The notes: a model not told the origin generated them from the letters alone. Positions 1 through 9,890 are shown, numbered from the stretch's first letter. The stretch: DNA of 64,000 bases from Stenotrophomonas maltophilia (GCF_004684085.1 NZ_SRHZ01000028.1:26354-90353), one strand, 5' to 3'. Numbers and translations are program-made.

Positions 1-1318
1 CGGTACGCCGCTGGACGATGAAGCGCAGAAGCGTGCGACTTCGGTCTACTTCCCGGGCTTCGTGGTACCGATGCTGCCGGAGACGCTGTCCAACGGCATC
101 TGCTCGCTGATGCCCAAGGTCGACCGCATGTGTTTCGTCTGCGACATGCAGATTGATCGCGATGGCGTTGTCAGTCACTCACGCTTCTACGAAGCAGTGA
201 TGAATTCGCATGCGCGACTGACCTACACCCAGGTCTGGCAGGCGGTGGGCGAGGACGATGCTGGGGCAAAGGCCTTCATCGGCGACCTGCTGCCGCAGGT
301 GCAGCGCTTGCACCAGTTGTACAAGGTGTTGGCCAAGGCACGCGCCAAGCGCGGTGCGATTGAATTTGAAAGCAGCGAAGTGCGCTTCGTGCTGGACAAC
401 CGTGGCGAAGTTACCCAGGCCGGCATGCTGGTGCGCAACGACGCGCACAAGCTGATCGAGGAATGCATGATCGCGGCCAATGTGGAGGCGGCGAAGTATC
501 TGCTGTCGCGCCATGTGCCGGCCCCCTACCGCGTGCACGAGAAGCCGCCGGAGACCAAGTACGCCGATCTGCTGGAATTCCTCAAGGAGTTCAAGCTGAG
601 CCTGCCGCCCTGGTCGAAGGTGCGTCCCGGTGATTACACCAAGCTGTTGAAGAAGATCCGCGACCGCCCCGATGCCACGCTGCTGGAATCGGTGCTGCTG
701 CGCAGCCAGAGCCTGGCGGTGTACAGCCCGGACAACAACGGCCACTTTGGCCTGGCGCTGGAGGCGTACGCGCACTTCACCTCGCCGATCCGTCGTTACC
801 CGGATCTGCTGGTGCATCGTGCGATCAAGCATGCGCTGTCGGGCAAGCCGCTGGACAAGTTCACCTACAACGCCCGCGAGATGGCCGCGCTGGCACTGCA
901 GTGTTCCGAGCGTGAGCGTCGTGCCGACGAGGCCGAACGCGAAGTCGACGAGCGCTACCGCGCCGCGTGGATGGAAAAGCACGTGGGTGGCCAGTTCGAC
1001 GGCGTGATCAGCGGCGTGACCAGCTTCGGCCTGTTCGTGGAGCTGGCCGATTCGAAGGTGCAGGGTCTGGTGCACGTGACCCAGTTGCCGCAGGACTATT
1101 ACAAGTTCGATGCGACCCGCAAGACGCTGACCGGTGAGCGACGTGGCAGTAGTTACCGCTTGGGTGACCAGGTGCGCATCCTGGTACTGAAGGCCAGCAT
1201 GGAAGAACGCAAGATCGACTTCCGCCTGGTCGAGCACAAGGGTGAGGAAGAGGTGGCAAGCCCGGCCCCGCTGCCCGAGCGTGGCAAGCCGGCCAAGCGC
1301 ACCAAGAAGCAGTATTGA
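1..1318 (+). CDS. rnr: Ribonuclease R, 5'-truncated by window edge
   Basis: Processive 3'-5' exoribonuclease that degrades structured RNA in the cytoplasm. The reading frame is open from base 2, so the gene starts outside the window; 438 C-terminal residues are visible. They hold the second half of the RNB catalytic domain, including the stretch around HFTSPIRRYPDLLVHR, followed by an S1 RNA-binding domain (VGGQFDGVISGVTSFGLF onwards). The C-terminal tail after S1 is short and basic, ending KRTKKQY. The rnr-rlmB order downstream is the common proteobacterial arrangement, here with one extra gene between. Identity is clear from the family motifs; the missing N-terminus cannot be assessed. Confidence 0.95.
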   Translation, partial: GTPLDDEAQKRATSVYFPGFVVPMLPETLSNGICSLMPKVDRMCFVCDMQIDRDGVVSHSRFYEAVMNSHARLTYTQVWQAVGEDDAGAKAFIGDLLPQVQRLHQLYKVLAKARAKRGAIEFESSEVRFVLDNRGEVTQAGMLVRNDAHKLIEECMIAANVEAAKYLLSRHVPAPYRVHEKPPETKYADLLEFLKEFKLSLPPWSKVRPGDYTKLLKKIRDRPDATLLESVLLRSQSLAVYSPDNNGHFGLALEAYAHFTSPIRRYPDLLVHRAIKHALSGKPLDKFTYNAREMAALALQCSERERRADEAEREVDERYRAAWMEKHVGGQFDGVISGVTSFGLFVELADSKVQGLVHVTQLPQDYYKFDATRKTLTGERRGSSYRLGDQVRILVLKASMEERKIDFRLVEHKGEEEVASPAPLPERGKPAKRTKKQY

Positions 1319-1321
1319 TCT

Positions 1322-1415
1322 GTAGAGCCGAGCCATGCTCGGCTGCCGCACCCACGGTGTGCCGACCGACGGTCGGCACCTGCCTCACCCGGTAGGTGCC
1401 AACCTTGGTTGGCAC
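1322..1415. repeat. Cluster of three GTAG/SMAG-type hairpins
   Basis: Three hairpins in a row. The first starts GTAG and pairs AGCCGAGC (1326-1333) with GCTCGGCT (1337-1344). The second pairs GTGCCGACC (1359-1367) with GGTCGGCAC (1371-1379). The third follows GGTAG and pairs GTGCCAACC (1396-1404) with GGTTGGCAC (1407-1415). The GTAG lead and 8-9 bp stem match the SMAG palindromes known from Stenotrophomonas maltophilia. They fill the gap between rnr and the next gene. Confidence 0.85.
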
Positions 1416-1436
1416 GACGTTTCGGAGGAACGCACC

Positions 1437-1931
1437 ATGCAGGGCCAACCCGAATACAGCGGCGGCTGCCAGTGCGGCGCGATCCGCTTCCAGGCGCGTG
1501 GCGAGCTGACCGACAGCTCGATCTGCCATTGCCGGATGTGCCAGAAGGCTTTCGGTGCCTACTACGCACCGCTGGTTTCGGTGCGCGGCGTACAGTTCAG
1601 CTGGACCCGTGGCCAGCCGCGCTATTTCCAGTCGTCCAACGTGGTGCGGCGTGGCTTCTGTGCCGACTGCGGCACGCCGTTGACCTATGAGGCGCCCGAT
1701 GGCGTGGCCATCGCGGCCGGTGCATTCGATGAGCCCGAGCGCCTGCCGCCCACGATCCAGTACGGGGTCGAGCGCAAACTCCCCTTCGTCGATACCCTGG
1801 CCAGCCTGCCGGCGCGGCGCACCGAGGAAGACATCGCCGCGCTCGATTTCCTGGCCACGATCGTGTCCCACCAGCACCCCGACCACGACACCCCACACTG
1901 GCCGCCGCGCAGCCGTTCATCCGAAGGATGA
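1437..1931 (+). CDS. GFA/CENP-V family zinc-binding protein
   Basis: Small protein (164 aa) of the glutathione-dependent formaldehyde-activating (GFA) fold family. These proteins bind zinc through cysteines; most members have no proven substrate. Visible motifs are the N-terminal GGCQCGAIRF, then ICHCRMCQKAFGAYY, and later GFCADCGTPLTYE, supplying the expected cysteine pairs. The ATG at 1437 is chosen because GGAGGA lies 7 bases upstream; an upstream in-frame start would put the N-terminus inside the repeat cluster. The C-terminal end (HQHPDHDTPHW) is histidine-rich. The gene sits between rnr and rlmB, flanked by repeats on both sides, which suggests insertion into an older gene pair. No formaldehyde function should be assumed. 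Confidence 0.85.
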   Translation: MQGQPEYSGGCQCGAIRFQARGELTDSSICHCRMCQKAFGAYYAPLVSVRGVQFSWTRGQPRYFQSSNVVRRGFCADCGTPLTYEAPDGVAIAAGAFDEPERLPPTIQYGVERKLPFVDTLASLPARRTEEDIAALDFLATIVSHQHPDHDTPHWPPRSRSSEG

Positions 1932-2030
1932 ACGGCGGGTAGCGCCGGGCCGTGCCCGGCGAGCGCGAAGCGCGGAAGACAGGTGAACGGCGGGTAGCGC
2001 CGGGCCATGCCCGGCGAGCGCGAAGCGCGG
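1929..2030. repeat. Two tandem copies of a 47-bp unit with a GTAG hairpin
   Basis: Two near-identical units start at 1929 and 1984 (55-bp period). Each has the GTAGCGCCGGGC hairpin, loop variant CGT or CAT, then GCCCGGC, and ends in GAGCGCGAAGCGCGG. The first copy overlaps the stop codon of the preceding gene. They separate that gene from rlmB. Confidence 0.85.
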
Positions 2031-2078
2031 CCGCCCGCGATGCTCTACCATAGCCACCCCCTTTCCGGTCCCGCCCGC

Positions 2079-2822
2079 ATGAGCAAGAACAGCCAGTGGA
2101 TCGTCGGCGTCAACGCCGTCGCCTCCTCCATCGAGAACGACGCCGAGAACGTCCGCGAAGTGCTGGTCGAGGCCGGTGCGAAGAACCCGCGCCTGACCGA
2201 GATCGAGGAAAACGCCCGCCGCAAGGGCATCGACGTGCGCAAGGTCAACAGCCAGGCGCTGGATGGTGTGGGCGGTTCGGTGCGCCACCAGGGCGTGGCC
2301 GCGCGCTATGCCGCCGCCCGCACCTACAGCGAGAACGAGCTGGAAGGTCTGGTGACTGCCGCCGAAGGCAAGGCCCTGCTGCTGGTACTGGACGAGGTGC
2401 AGGACCCGCACAACCTGGGTGCCTGCCTGCGTTCGGCGGCTGCCGCCGGCGCCACCGCCGTGATCATCCCCAAGGACAAGTCGGCCACGGTGAACGCGAC
2501 CGTGCGCAAGACCTCGGCCGGTGCCGCCGATCTGATCCCGGTGGTGGCGGTGACCAACCTGTCGCGCTGCCTGAAGGACCTGCAGAAGCAGGGCGTATGG
2601 ATTTATGGCCTGGCCGGTGAAGCCACCGCCTCGCTGTACCAGCTGGACCTGAAGGGCAACATCGCCCTGGTGCTGGGCGGCGAAGCCGATGGACTGCGCC
2701 GCCTGACCCGCGAGAACTGCGATGGCCTGGTCAAGATCCCGATGCCGGGCGAGATCGAGAGCCTGAACGTTTCTGTCGCCGCCGGCGTCAGCCTGTTCGA
2801 GGCCGTGCGCCAGCGCGGTTGA
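2079..2822 (+). CDS. rlmB: 23S rRNA 2'-O-ribose G2251 methyltransferase RlmB
   Basis: SpoU/TrmH-family methyltransferase (247 aa) that methylates the ribose of G2251 in 23S rRNA using S-adenosylmethionine. The N-terminal substrate-binding part begins WIVGVNAVASSIE, as in RlmB. The C-terminal SPOUT domain shows LDEVQDPHNLGACLRSAAAAGA, then VLGGEADGLRRLTRENCD and IPMPGEIESLNVSVAAGV, the three classic SpoU motifs. The ATG at 2079 is preferred because it gives the usual N-terminus; upstream in-frame starts translate repeat DNA. It lies downstream of rnr, as is common in proteobacteria. Confidence 0.95.
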   Translation: MSKNSQWIVGVNAVASSIENDAENVREVLVEAGAKNPRLTEIEENARRKGIDVRKVNSQALDGVGGSVRHQGVAARYAAARTYSENELEGLVTAAEGKALLLVLDEVQDPHNLGACLRSAAAAGATAVIIPKDKSATVNATVRKTSAGAADLIPVVAVTNLSRCLKDLQKQGVWIYGLAGEATASLYQLDLKGNIALVLGGEADGLRRLTRENCDGLVKIPMPGEIESLNVSVAAGVSLFEAVRQRG

Positions 2823-2826
2823 TTTC

Positions 2827-2910
2827 GGGGTCAGATCCCTTTTCCATGGAAAAGGGCTCTGACCTCTTCTCATGGGGTCAGAGCCCTCTCTGCGAGAGGG
2901 ATCCGACCCC
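2827..2910. repeat. Inverted pair of GGGGTC-arm hairpins
   Basis: Two hairpins face each other. Unit 1 (2827-2865) has arms GGGGTCAGATCCC and GGGCTCTGACCTC around an inner TTTTCCATGGAAAA. Unit 2 (2874-2910) has arms GGGGTCAGAGCCC and GGGATCCGACCCC around an inner TCTCTGCGAGA. They lie between the convergent ends of rlmB and the efflux operon, where they could act as a two-way terminator. The same outer arms recur at 29303-29343 and 32982-33081. Confidence 0.85.
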
Positions 2911-2911
2911 G

Positions 2912-4351
2912 TTACCCCGCGCTGCCGCCCAGCGCCTTGAACAGGGTCACGTCGTTGTTCAACTGGCCCTGGCGCACGCGCGCCAGCGACAGCTCGGCAT
3001 CACGCCGTGTCTGCTGCGCTTCCAACCAGGTGCGCAGGTCGGTGGCACCCACGCGGTAGCGCACTTCCTGCGCGCGCTCCACTTCCACCGCTTCGTCGTA
3101 CGAGGCCTGCGAGGCCGCCACCTGGCGCGCCAGCTGCTCGCGTGCCGACAACGCGTTGTCCACTTCCGAGAGCGCGGTATACAGCGTCTTGCGGAAGTTG
3201 GTCGCAGCAATCTGGTACGCGGTACCGGCGATGTCGGTATCCAGCTGCGCGCGCTGCAGGTTGAGGAACGGCAATGACAGGCCGGCGCCCAGCGTGGCCA
3301 CCGGGTTGCGCAGTACATCGCCCAGCGAGGTTGCACTGGAGCCGAGACTGCCGGTCAGGCTCAGCGCCGGGTAGTACTGGGTGGCGGTGACCTTGATGGT
3401 CTTCAGGCTGTTGCGCAGGCGAAGCTCGGCCGCGCGCAGGTCGGGGCGGCGGCCGAGCAGGTCGGTTGGCAGGCCTTCGTTGATGCTGGGGCTGCGAGCG
3501 CCAAGCAGGTCCTGCGGCTCGTCCTGTTGCGGCCACGGCGTGCCGTCCAGCAACACGGTCAGTGCATTGCGCACTTCCACCCGCTGCTGTTCCAGGGCGC
3601 TCTGCGAGGACCGCTGCGACTGCAGGTTCTGCAGTGCCTGGCGCACTTCCAGGCGCGAAACCGCACCGGCATCGAAGCGCGCCTGCACCAGTTCGCGGGT
3701 GCGCTCCAAGCGCTCCAGGTTGGCCTGGCCGGTGGCGATCGACTGGTTGAGGTAGGCCAGCGTCCAGTACTGGGTGATGGTGTCGCCGATCACCAGCAAC
3801 GCGGTGTTCTGCCGGTCTTCCTCGCTGGCCTCGGCTTCCCAGCGGGCGATGTCGCGCTGGGTGCGCAGGCGGCCCCACAGGTCGACCTCCCAGCCCAGCG
3901 ACACGCCTGTGGAATAGCTGCGACGCCAATCATCAGACTGGTCGGTGGCGCGGCTGGCGCTGCTGCTCACGCCGGAAGACGAGGGTTGCGGCCACAGCGC
4001 ATTGCTGGCCAGGCCCGCCTGCAGGCGGGAGCGCTGCACGGCCAGGCCGGCGGCGGCCAGATCGCTGTTGGCGGCCAGCGCCTGCGCCACCAGGCGGTCC
4101 AGGCGCTCATCGCCGAAGCCGGTCCACCAGCTGTCCTGGCGGATATCGCGGCCAGGTGTATCCAGACCGCTGCGTGGGTCGTCGGCGGGCGCATTGAGGG
4201 TGGCATCGCCACGGCCATAGGTGGCCGCCACGTCGGGGTCCTGCACCGGATAGCGGCCCACTGAGGCGCAGCCGGACAGCGCAAGCAGTACAGCGCCAGC
4301 CAACAGCAGGCGCGAGGGAGCAGGGAAGGACAGTCGGGTCATCATCTTCAT
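2912..4351 (-). CDS. macC: Outer-membrane efflux lipoprotein of the MacAB system (MacC-like)
   Basis: Outer-membrane factor of the NodT/OprM family (479 aa), the TolC-like exit duct of a tripartite pump. It starts with a signal peptide ending in a lipobox (LALSGC), so it is a lipoprotein. Two OEP repeats follow (roughly residues 80-270 and 290-470), with typical pieces such as [22 protein letters not shown] and [14 protein letters not shown]. The start codon overlaps the macB stop by 4 bases (ATGA), so the three pump genes form one operon in the order macA-macB-macC. The name MacC follows the MacABC pump described in S. maltophilia and rests on gene order; it could serve other pumps too. Confidence 0.85.
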   Translation of the reverse strand: MKMMTRLSFPAPSRLLLAGAVLLALSGCASVGRYPVQDPDVAATYGRGDATLNAPADDPRSGLDTPGRDIRQDSWWTGFGDERLDRLVAQALAANSDLAAAGLAVQRSRLQAGLASNALWPQPSSSGVSSSASRATDQSDDWRRSYSTGVSLGWEVDLWGRLRTQRDIARWEAEASEEDRQNTALLVIGDTITQYWTLAYLNQSIATGQANLERLERTRELVQARFDAGAVSRLEVRQALQNLQSQRSSQSALEQQRVEVRNALTVLLDGTPWPQQDEPQDLLGARSPSINEGLPTDLLGRRPDLRAAELRLRNSLKTIKVTATQYYPALSLTGSLGSSATSLGDVLRNPVATLGAGLSLPFLNLQRAQLDTDIAGTAYQIAATNFRKTLYTALSEVDNALSAREQLARQVAASQASYDEAVEVERAQEVRYRVGATDLRTWLEAQQTRRDAELSLARVRQGQLNNDVTLFKALGGSAG

Positions 4352-6306
4352 TCGCGGGCCAGGGCCTCCACCGGATCAAGCTGCGCGGCGTTGCGCGCGG
4401 GCAGGAAGCCGAACGCCACGCCGATCAGGGTCGAGCAGGCGAAGGCCGCAACAATCGAGGCGGTGGAGAACAGCACCTGGAAGTCACTGGCGAAACGGCC
4501 GATCATCGAGCCCAGCAGCAGAGCCAGGCCAATGCCGAGCAGGCCGCCGAGCAGGCATACCAGCACCGCTTCGATCAGGAACTGCTGGCGGATGTCACTC
4601 TGCCGCGCACCAACGGCCATGCGCACGCCGATCTCGCGGGTACGCTCGGTGACCGACACCAGCATGATGTTCATCACGCCGATGCCGCCGACCAGCAGCG
4701 CGATGGCGGCGATGGCTCCAATCAGCAGCGTCATCGTGCGCGTGGTCTGTTCGATGGTCTGGCGGATCTCGGCGCTGTTGCTGAGGAAGAAGTCCTCGGT
4801 GCCATGGCGCATCGTCAACAGCCGGGTGATCGCTTCCTGCGCCGCATCCATCGGGGTGGCATCGTCCACGCGCACAGTGATGCTGGACACGTGGCTCTGG
4901 CCGAGCATGCGCGACATCACCGTGGTGTAGGGCAGCCACACGCTCAGGCTGGTGCTGCCACCGAAGCCGAAGCTCTGGCGCTTGGCCACGCCGACCACGC
5001 GCGCCGGCACGTTGCCGAGCAGGATCACCTGGCCGATCGGGTCGACGTCGGGGAAGAACTGGGTCTGGGTGTTCTCGTCGATCACCGCGACCTGGCCGAG
5101 GCTCTTCACCGCGTCACTGTCGAAGAAGCTGCCGCTCAGCAGGGTCACGCCCTTGACCCGGAAGAACTGTTCACCGACGCCGCTGACCTGGGCGGTGGAG
5201 GACTGGTTGCGGTAACGCGCGGTGACCGAGGTCGACACGCTGGGCGTGGCGCTGTCAACGTAACTCTGCCGGGCCAGTGCGTCGGCATCGCTGGCCTTGA
5301 GCGTCTGCACCCGCGCCGAGCGCATGTCGCCGAAACCACGGCCGGGATAGACGTCGATGGTGTTGGTGCCGAGCGCGCTGATGTTCTGCAGGATCTGCTG
5401 CTGCGAGCCATTGCCCAGCGCCACCACCGAGACCACCGAGGCGATGCCGATGATGATGCCGAGCATGGTCAGGAAGGTGCGCAGCCGATGTGCGTTCATC
5501 GCCAGCAGGGCCATGCGGAAGGCTTCGGTGAAGCGGTCGCGTGCAGCCCGCCAGCTGTTGCCACGGGCAACACCGGTGCTGGCCTCACGCTGCGCACGGT
5601 AGGTGGGCGCATTCGGGTTGGCGCGGTCGGCGATGATCTCGCCGTCGCGGATCTCGATGATGCGCTGCGCGTGTTCGGCCACGCTCATGTCGTGGGTGAC
5701 GATGATGATGGTGTGGCCTTCGGCGTGCAGCTCGCCGAGGATCGCCATCACTTCCTCGCCGGATTTGGTGTCGAGCGCGCCGGTGGGTTCGTCAGCCAGG
5801 ATCACCTCGCCACCGTTCATCAGCGCCCGCGCGATCGACACGCGCTGCTGCTGGCCGCCGGACAGCTGGCCGGGCTTGTGGTGCATGCGGTCACTCAGCC
5901 CCAGCCGCTGCAGCAGCTGCTCGGCACGCGCGTTGCGTACCGGCCCGGGGCTGCCGGCATATACCGCCGGTACTTCCACGTTGCCACGCGCATCCAGGTC
6001 GCCCAGCAGGTGATAGCGCTGGAAGATGAAACCGAAATGTTCGCGGCGCAGTTCGGCCAGCTCGTCCGGTTCCATTTTCCCGGTTTCGCGACCGGCCACC
6101 TGGTAGCTGCCACGGGTGGGACGATCAAGGCAGCCGAGGATGTTCATCAGCGTCGATTTGCCCGAACCGGACTGGCCGACGATGGCCACGATCTCGCCAG
6201 CATGGATGTCGAGATTGACGTCGCGTAGCACGGCGATCACATCGTCGCCGGCGGGGAACTCACGTCGCAGGTCGCGCAGGCGCAGCAGCGGCGCCGTCGT
6301 GCTCAT
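4348..6306 (-). CDS. macB: MacB-type ABC transporter, fused ATPase and permease
   Basis: Inner-membrane ABC exporter (652 aa) that powers a MacA-TolC-like complex exporting macrolides, peptides or envelope stress products. The N-terminal ATPase has Walker [10 protein letters not shown], signature [15 protein letters not shown], Walker [13 protein letters not shown] and a switch histidine in IIIVTHD. A first membrane helix follows near residue 280 ([20 protein letters not shown]). After the periplasmic domain come three C-terminal FtsX-type helices ([21 protein letters not shown] onwards). This is the full MacB architecture at normal length. It overlaps macA and macC by 4 bases each, implying translational coupling. 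Confidence 0.93.
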   Translation of the reverse strand: MSTTAPLLRLRDLRREFPAGDDVIAVLRDVNLDIHAGEIVAIVGQSGSGKSTLMNILGCLDRPTRGSYQVAGRETGKMEPDELAELRREHFGFIFQRYHLLGDLDARGNVEVPAVYAGSPGPVRNARAEQLLQRLGLSDRMHHKPGQLSGGQQQRVSIARALMNGGEVILADEPTGALDTKSGEEVMAILGELHAEGHTIIIVTHDMSVAEHAQRIIEIRDGEIIADRANPNAPTYRAQREASTGVARGNSWRAARDRFTEAFRMALLAMNAHRLRTFLTMLGIIIGIASVVSVVALGNGSQQQILQNISALGTNTIDVYPGRGFGDMRSARVQTLKASDADALARQSYVDSATPSVSTSVTARYRNQSSTAQVSGVGEQFFRVKGVTLLSGSFFDSDAVKSLGQVAVIDENTQTQFFPDVDPIGQVILLGNVPARVVGVAKRQSFGFGGSTSLSVWLPYTTVMSRMLGQSHVSSITVRVDDATPMDAAQEAITRLLTMRHGTEDFFLSNSAEIRQTIEQTTRTMTLLIGAIAAIALLVGGIGVMNIMLVSVTERTREIGVRMAVGARQSDIRQQFLIEAVLVCLLGGLLGIGLALLLGSMIGRFASDFQVLFSTASIVAAFACSTLIGVAFGFLPARNAAQLDPVEALARE

Positions 6307-7541
6307 CGGCGCCCCATGCCCGGGCCGCCGACCCGCATCTGCATGCCGCCGCGGTTGCCACCACCACCGGCTGCCGCAGCGCCGCCTTCGCCAACCACCA
6401 CACGCTCGCCTTCCTCCAGTCCGGACAGGACCTCGACGTTGGCGCCATTGTTGATGCCGACCTTGACCTTGCGTGGCTGCGGCTGGCCGTTGTCATCGAC
6501 CACCCGCACGATGCGCTCGCCATCACGCGACTTCGGCCCGAGTGCAACGGCCGGCACCATCAGCACGCCCTTGGCCTGCTTCAGCAGCACCGAAACCTGC
6601 GCGGTCATGTCGATGCGCAGCGTGCCATCCGGATTTTCCACATCAAACAGCGCGTTGTAGTAGACCGCGCTGCTGGAGCTGGAACTGGACGAGCTGCTGG
6701 AGCTGGACGAATTCTCGTTGGCGATCGAGGCCGGCGCCGGATTGATCTGGCGCAGCGTGGCGTGGTACTTGCGGTCAGGATCGCCCAGGGTGGTGAAGTA
6801 CACCGGCATGCCGGCCTTGATCTTGACCACATCGGCCTCGGAGATCTCGGCATTGACGGTGACCACATCCAACCGTGCCAGCATGACGATGGTCGGTGCG
6901 GTCTGGTTGGCGTTCACGGTGCGGCCTTCCTCGGCCACCACCGCCACCACCGTGCCGTCCATCGGCGCCACGATGCGGGTGTAGGCCAGGTTGGCGCGGG
7001 CGGTGCCCAGTTCGGTTTCGCGCCCCTTGATCTGCGCCTCGTAGGACTGCAGCTGGGCGCGGGCGGTCTTCAGTTGTGCCTCGGCGGCATCGTATTCCTG
7101 GCGCGAGGTGGCCTCGGCGGACAGCATCTGCTGCTGGCGCGCGAATTCCAGCTCGGCCTGGCGCAGGCTGGCCTGCTGCACGGCGCGCTGGGCGGTGACC
7201 TGGTCCAGCGAGGCCTGTGCGTTGAGCACCTGGTTCTGCTGGGTGGTGGCGTCGATTTCGGCGATCAGGTCGCCTTCCTTCACCGTATCGCCCAGCTGCA
7301 CCTTCAGCGACTTGATCTGGCCCGACGCCTGGGCGCCGACACTGACCAGCTTGTAGGCATCGATCACGCCGGTGGCGTCCACCGTCTGCTCGATGTCACC
7401 ACGGCTGACCGGGGTGGTTGCCACTGCCGGGGCGGCGGGCTTGCGCATCAGCCACCAGGCAGCGGCGGTCACGGCAAGGGCAAGCAGGGCGATCAGTATC
7501 AGGCGACCCCGGCGGGTTGCAGGCAGCAGGCGGAACGTCAC
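6303..7541 (-). CDS. macA: MacA-type periplasmic adaptor, with a 14-serine tract
   Basis: Membrane fusion protein (412 aa) that links MacB to the outer-membrane duct. It has an N-terminal membrane anchor (residues 14-31, [18 protein letters not shown]), a biotinyl-lipoyl part, a long alpha-hairpin coiled coil (about 100-185) and a beta-barrel domain with APMDGTVV. The start is GTG at 7541. An uninterrupted run of 14 serines occupies residues 278-291 (bases 6669-6710), encoded by mixed AGC/TCC/TCG/AGT codons. The C-terminus is glycine-rich ([14 protein letters not shown]). It is the first gene of the pump operon and is divergent from the regulator genes. Confidence 0.92.
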   Translation of the reverse strand: MTFRLLPATRRGRLILIALLALAVTAAAWWLMRKPAAPAVATTPVSRGDIEQTVDATGVIDAYKLVSVGAQASGQIKSLKVQLGDTVKEGDLIAEIDATTQQNQVLNAQASLDQVTAQRAVQQASLRQAELEFARQQQMLSAEATSRQEYDAAEAQLKTARAQLQSYEAQIKGRETELGTARANLAYTRIVAPMDGTVVAVVAEEGRTVNANQTAPTIVMLARLDVVTVNAEISEADVVKIKAGMPVYFTTLGDPDRKYHATLRQINPAPASIANENSSSSSSSSSSSSSSAVYYNALFDVENPDGTLRIDMTAQVSVLLKQAKGVLMVPAVALGPKSRDGERIVRVVDDNGQPQPRKVKVGINNGANVEVLSGLEEGERVVVGEGGAAAAGGGGNRGGMQMRVGGPGMGRR

Positions 7542-7745
7542 GTCGTGGCTTCACTCTCGGGGCCGCGGCGGCGGCGTTGGTGGGCATTGTGAAGACCGGG
7601 CGACGGGCGGCTCAATCCTCAGGGTATGTCTCTATGTAACACTGTCGGTGAATACGCGTAACCACAGGTATCCGGCCCATCGCTGGATACACTGGTACGC
7701 AATGCCCCGGATGCGGTTCAGCTGCCGACACGGGATGATCGCGAT
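7542..7745. promoter_or_regulatory. Divergent promoter region between macA and the response regulator
   Basis: These 204 bases must hold the promoters for the leftward pump operon and the rightward two-component operon. No consensus sigma-70 box stands out with confidence. A shared regulatory region suggests the regulator may control the pump, its own operon, or both; this is inference from gene order. Confidence 0.4.
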
Positions 7746-8474
7746 ATGGAGACTGAAAACCCGATGCATCGACTGCTGATCGTCGACGACGACAACGACA
7801 TCCGCACCCTGCTGGCCGAGCAGCTTGGCCGGGCCGGCTACCAGGTGAGCACGGCCGCCGACGGCACCGCCATGCGCCAGCTGCTGGACCGTGAGCACGT
7901 GGACCTGATCGTGCTCGACCTCAACCTGCCGCGCGAGGATGGCCTGACCCTGTGCCGCGACCTGCGCGCGCGCTCGAACACGCCGGTGATCATGCTGACC
8001 GCGCGTGCCGAGCCGATCGACCGCGTCCTGGGCCTGGAAATGGGCGCCGACGACTACCTGGCCAAGCCGTTCGAACCGCGCGAGCTGCTGGCGCGCATCC
8101 GCAACGTATTGCGCCGGACCGAGGCACTGCCGGCCAACCTGGAGCCGCTGGCAGTTCGCCGCGCGCGCTTCTCGCGCTGGGTATTCGACCTGGAGCATCG
8201 CCACCTGGTGGACCCGGATGACCGCGTGGTGGTGCTGTCCGGTGCCGAGTTCCGCCTGCTGCGGGTGTTCATCGCCCACGCCAACAAGGTGCTGTCACGC
8301 GAGCAGCTGGTCGCGCTCAGCAGTGGCCGCAACTACGAAGCGCAGGACCGTGCGATCGACCTGCAGGTCAGCCGCCTGCGCAACAAGCTCGGTGATGACG
8401 GCGGCCCGGACGGGCTGATCAAGACCGTGCGCAACGAAGGCTATGTACTGGCCTCGGCCGTCAACCTGGAATAA
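7746..8474 (+). CDS. OmpR-family response regulator adjacent to the MacABC pump
   Basis: Two-component response regulator (242 aa). The receiver domain (about residues 7-120) has the acidic pair in LLIVDDDND, the phosphoacceptor Asp in LIVLDLNLPREDG, Thr in MLTARAE and Lys in LAKPFEPRELL. The C-terminal winged-helix DNA-binding domain includes LSGAEFRLLRVFIAHANKVLSREQL and LQVSRLRNKLGDD, typical of OmpR/PhoB proteins. ATG 7746 is given, but ATG 7764 (MHRLLIVDDD) has GGAGA about 11 bases upstream and gives the more usual N-terminus. The kinase gene follows 6 bases downstream. It is divergent from macABC, matching the MacRS arrangement reported in S. maltophilia. Confidence 0.93.
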   Translation: METENPMHRLLIVDDDNDIRTLLAEQLGRAGYQVSTAADGTAMRQLLDREHVDLIVLDLNLPREDGLTLCRDLRARSNTPVIMLTARAEPIDRVLGLEMGADDYLAKPFEPRELLARIRNVLRRTEALPANLEPLAVRRARFSRWVFDLEHRHLVDPDDRVVVLSGAEFRLLRVFIAHANKVLSREQLVALSSGRNYEAQDRAIDLQVSRLRNKLGDDGGPDGLIKTVRNEGYVLASAVNLE

Positions 8475-8480
8475 GCCGCG

Positions 8481-9890
8481 ATGAAGCGCCTGCGCCACTT
8501 CATGTCCTCGATGGTCGGGCGCTTGTTCGTGATCCTGCTGCTGGGCATGAGCGTGGCTGCGATCGGTGCGACCATGCTGGCCACCTCCAAGCGCCAGCAG
8601 GAATTCGAGCGGCAGAACCTGAACCGTATTGCCGACCGCCTGCAGGGCTACGTGAACCTGCTCGATGGCAACCCCGAACTGCGTGAGCGCCTGCTCGAAA
8701 TCGGTGGACCGAGTGTCCGCGCGCTGCAACCGGGCGCGCGCCTGGGGCGGGCCGATACGGCGTTGATGGAAGTGCTGGATGACCGGCCCGGCCCGGTCGC
8801 ACGCGCACATGTGCACTTCGCTTCGTTCCGCTCCTGCATTCCCAAGCTGCAGGACCTGCTGCCTCCGCCGCCGCCCGGGCATCGCAAGCGCCCGCGCGAG
8901 CGTGATCCGGCGTTCATCCCGCCCAAGTGTCGCGCGGTGGATGTGACGCTCAACGATGGCACGCTGCTGAAGCTGGCGCTGGATTCGCCGGCAGTGGCGC
9001 ACAACGGCATCCTCGCCGTTGACCCGTGGTTCCTGACCCTGCTGGTACTGGCGATCGCAGTACTGGCGTACATCGTCGCGCGCATGGCCAGCGCACCGCT
9101 GCAGGAACTGGCAGCGGCCGCGGAAGATCTCGGCGACGACCTGCAGCGTGATCCGCTTCCCCTGCGCGGCCCGCGTGAAGTGCAGCGCGCCGCTGAAGCC
9201 TTCAATGCCATGCAGCACCGCCTGCAGCGACACCTGGCTGAACGCACGCAGATGCTGGCGGCGATCACCCATGACCTGCAGACCCCGCTGACCCGCCTGC
9301 GCCTGCGCCTGGAGAACGTCAGCGACGAGACGCTGCGCGAACGCCTGATTGGTGATCTGGCCGCGATGCAGGCGCTGGTGCGCGAGGGCCTGGAGCTGGC
9401 CCGCAGTGCGGAAAGCGCCGAGCAGCGCGCCGCGCTGGATCTGGATTCACTGCTGGAAAGCATCGTCGAAGACACCGCAGAGGGCGGCGGCGACGTCGTC
9501 TTCGAAGGCGGAAGCGGGGCAGTGCTGATGCTGCGTCCACTGGCCATGCACCGCCTGTTTTCCAACCTGGTGGACAACGCTGTGATGTATGCCTACCGGG
9601 TGCGGGTACGGGTCGAGCGCAGTGGCGGCGCGATCACGGTGGTGGTGGCCGATGATGGCCCCGGCCTGGCCGAAGATCAGCTCGAGGCGGTGTTCGACCC
9701 GTTCGTGCGGGTGGAGACCTCGCGTTCGCGCGAGACCGGCGGCGCCGGACTGGGCCTGACCATCGCGCGCGCCCTGGCCGAAAAAGATGGTGCGCGCCTG
9801 TGGCTGCGCAACCGTGCGAAAGGGGGGCTGGAAGCAGTGGTGCAGTGGCCGGCCAGCGCACAGGTGACACCGCCGGGGCGCGGCGGCTGA
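8481..9890 (+). CDS. Sensor histidine kinase paired with the upstream regulator
   Basis: Membrane histidine kinase (469 aa). Helix 1 is near residues 14-34 and helix 2 is WFLTLLVLAIAVLAYIVARMA (about 176-196). The periplasmic sensor between them has a proline/arginine-rich stretch (LPPPPPGHRKRPRERD). A HAMP domain follows, then the H-box AAITHDLQTPLTRLRL, N-box LFSNLVDNAVMYA, G1 box DDGPGLAEDQL and the GAGLGLTIARAL lid. All catalytic elements are present. The gene is 6 bases after the regulator, in one operon. Its ligand is unknown; a role in envelope stress sensing is inferred from the adjacent pump. Confidence 0.92.
   Translation: MKRLRHFMSSMVGRLFVILLLGMSVAAIGATMLATSKRQQEFERQNLNRIADRLQGYVNLLDGNPELRERLLEIGGPSVRALQPGARLGRADTALMEVLDDRPGPVARAHVHFASFRSCIPKLQDLLPPPPPGHRKRPRERDPAFIPPKCRAVDVTLNDGTLLKLALDSPAVAHNGILAVDPWFLTLLVLAIAVLAYIVARMASAPLQELAAAAEDLGDDLQRDPLPLRGPREVQRAAEAFNAMQHRLQRHLAERTQMLAAITHDLQTPLTRLRLRLENVSDETLRERLIGDLAAMQALVREGLELARSAESAEQRAALDLDSLLESIVEDTAEGGGDVVFEGGSGAVLMLRPLAMHRLFSNLVDNAVMYAYRVRVRVERSGGAITVVVADDGPGLAEDQLEAVFDPFVRVETSRSRETGGAGLGLTIARALAEKDGARLWLRNRAKGGLEAVVQWPASAQVTPPGRGG

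Noticed and set aside
179..1351. Long open frame on the minus strand opposite rnr
   Set aside because: Antisense to a clear RNase R gene; composition is that of a high-GC shadow frame and no domain is seen.
4804..6228. 474-codon plus-strand frame opposite macB
   Set aside because: Antisense of a full MacB; rich in His/Gly/Ala as expected from the reverse frame of such a gene.
7746..9890. Naming the two-component genes phoP/phoQ
   Set aside because: The regulator and kinase are generic OmpR-type; adjacency to macABC fits a pump-linked pair, not PhoPQ.
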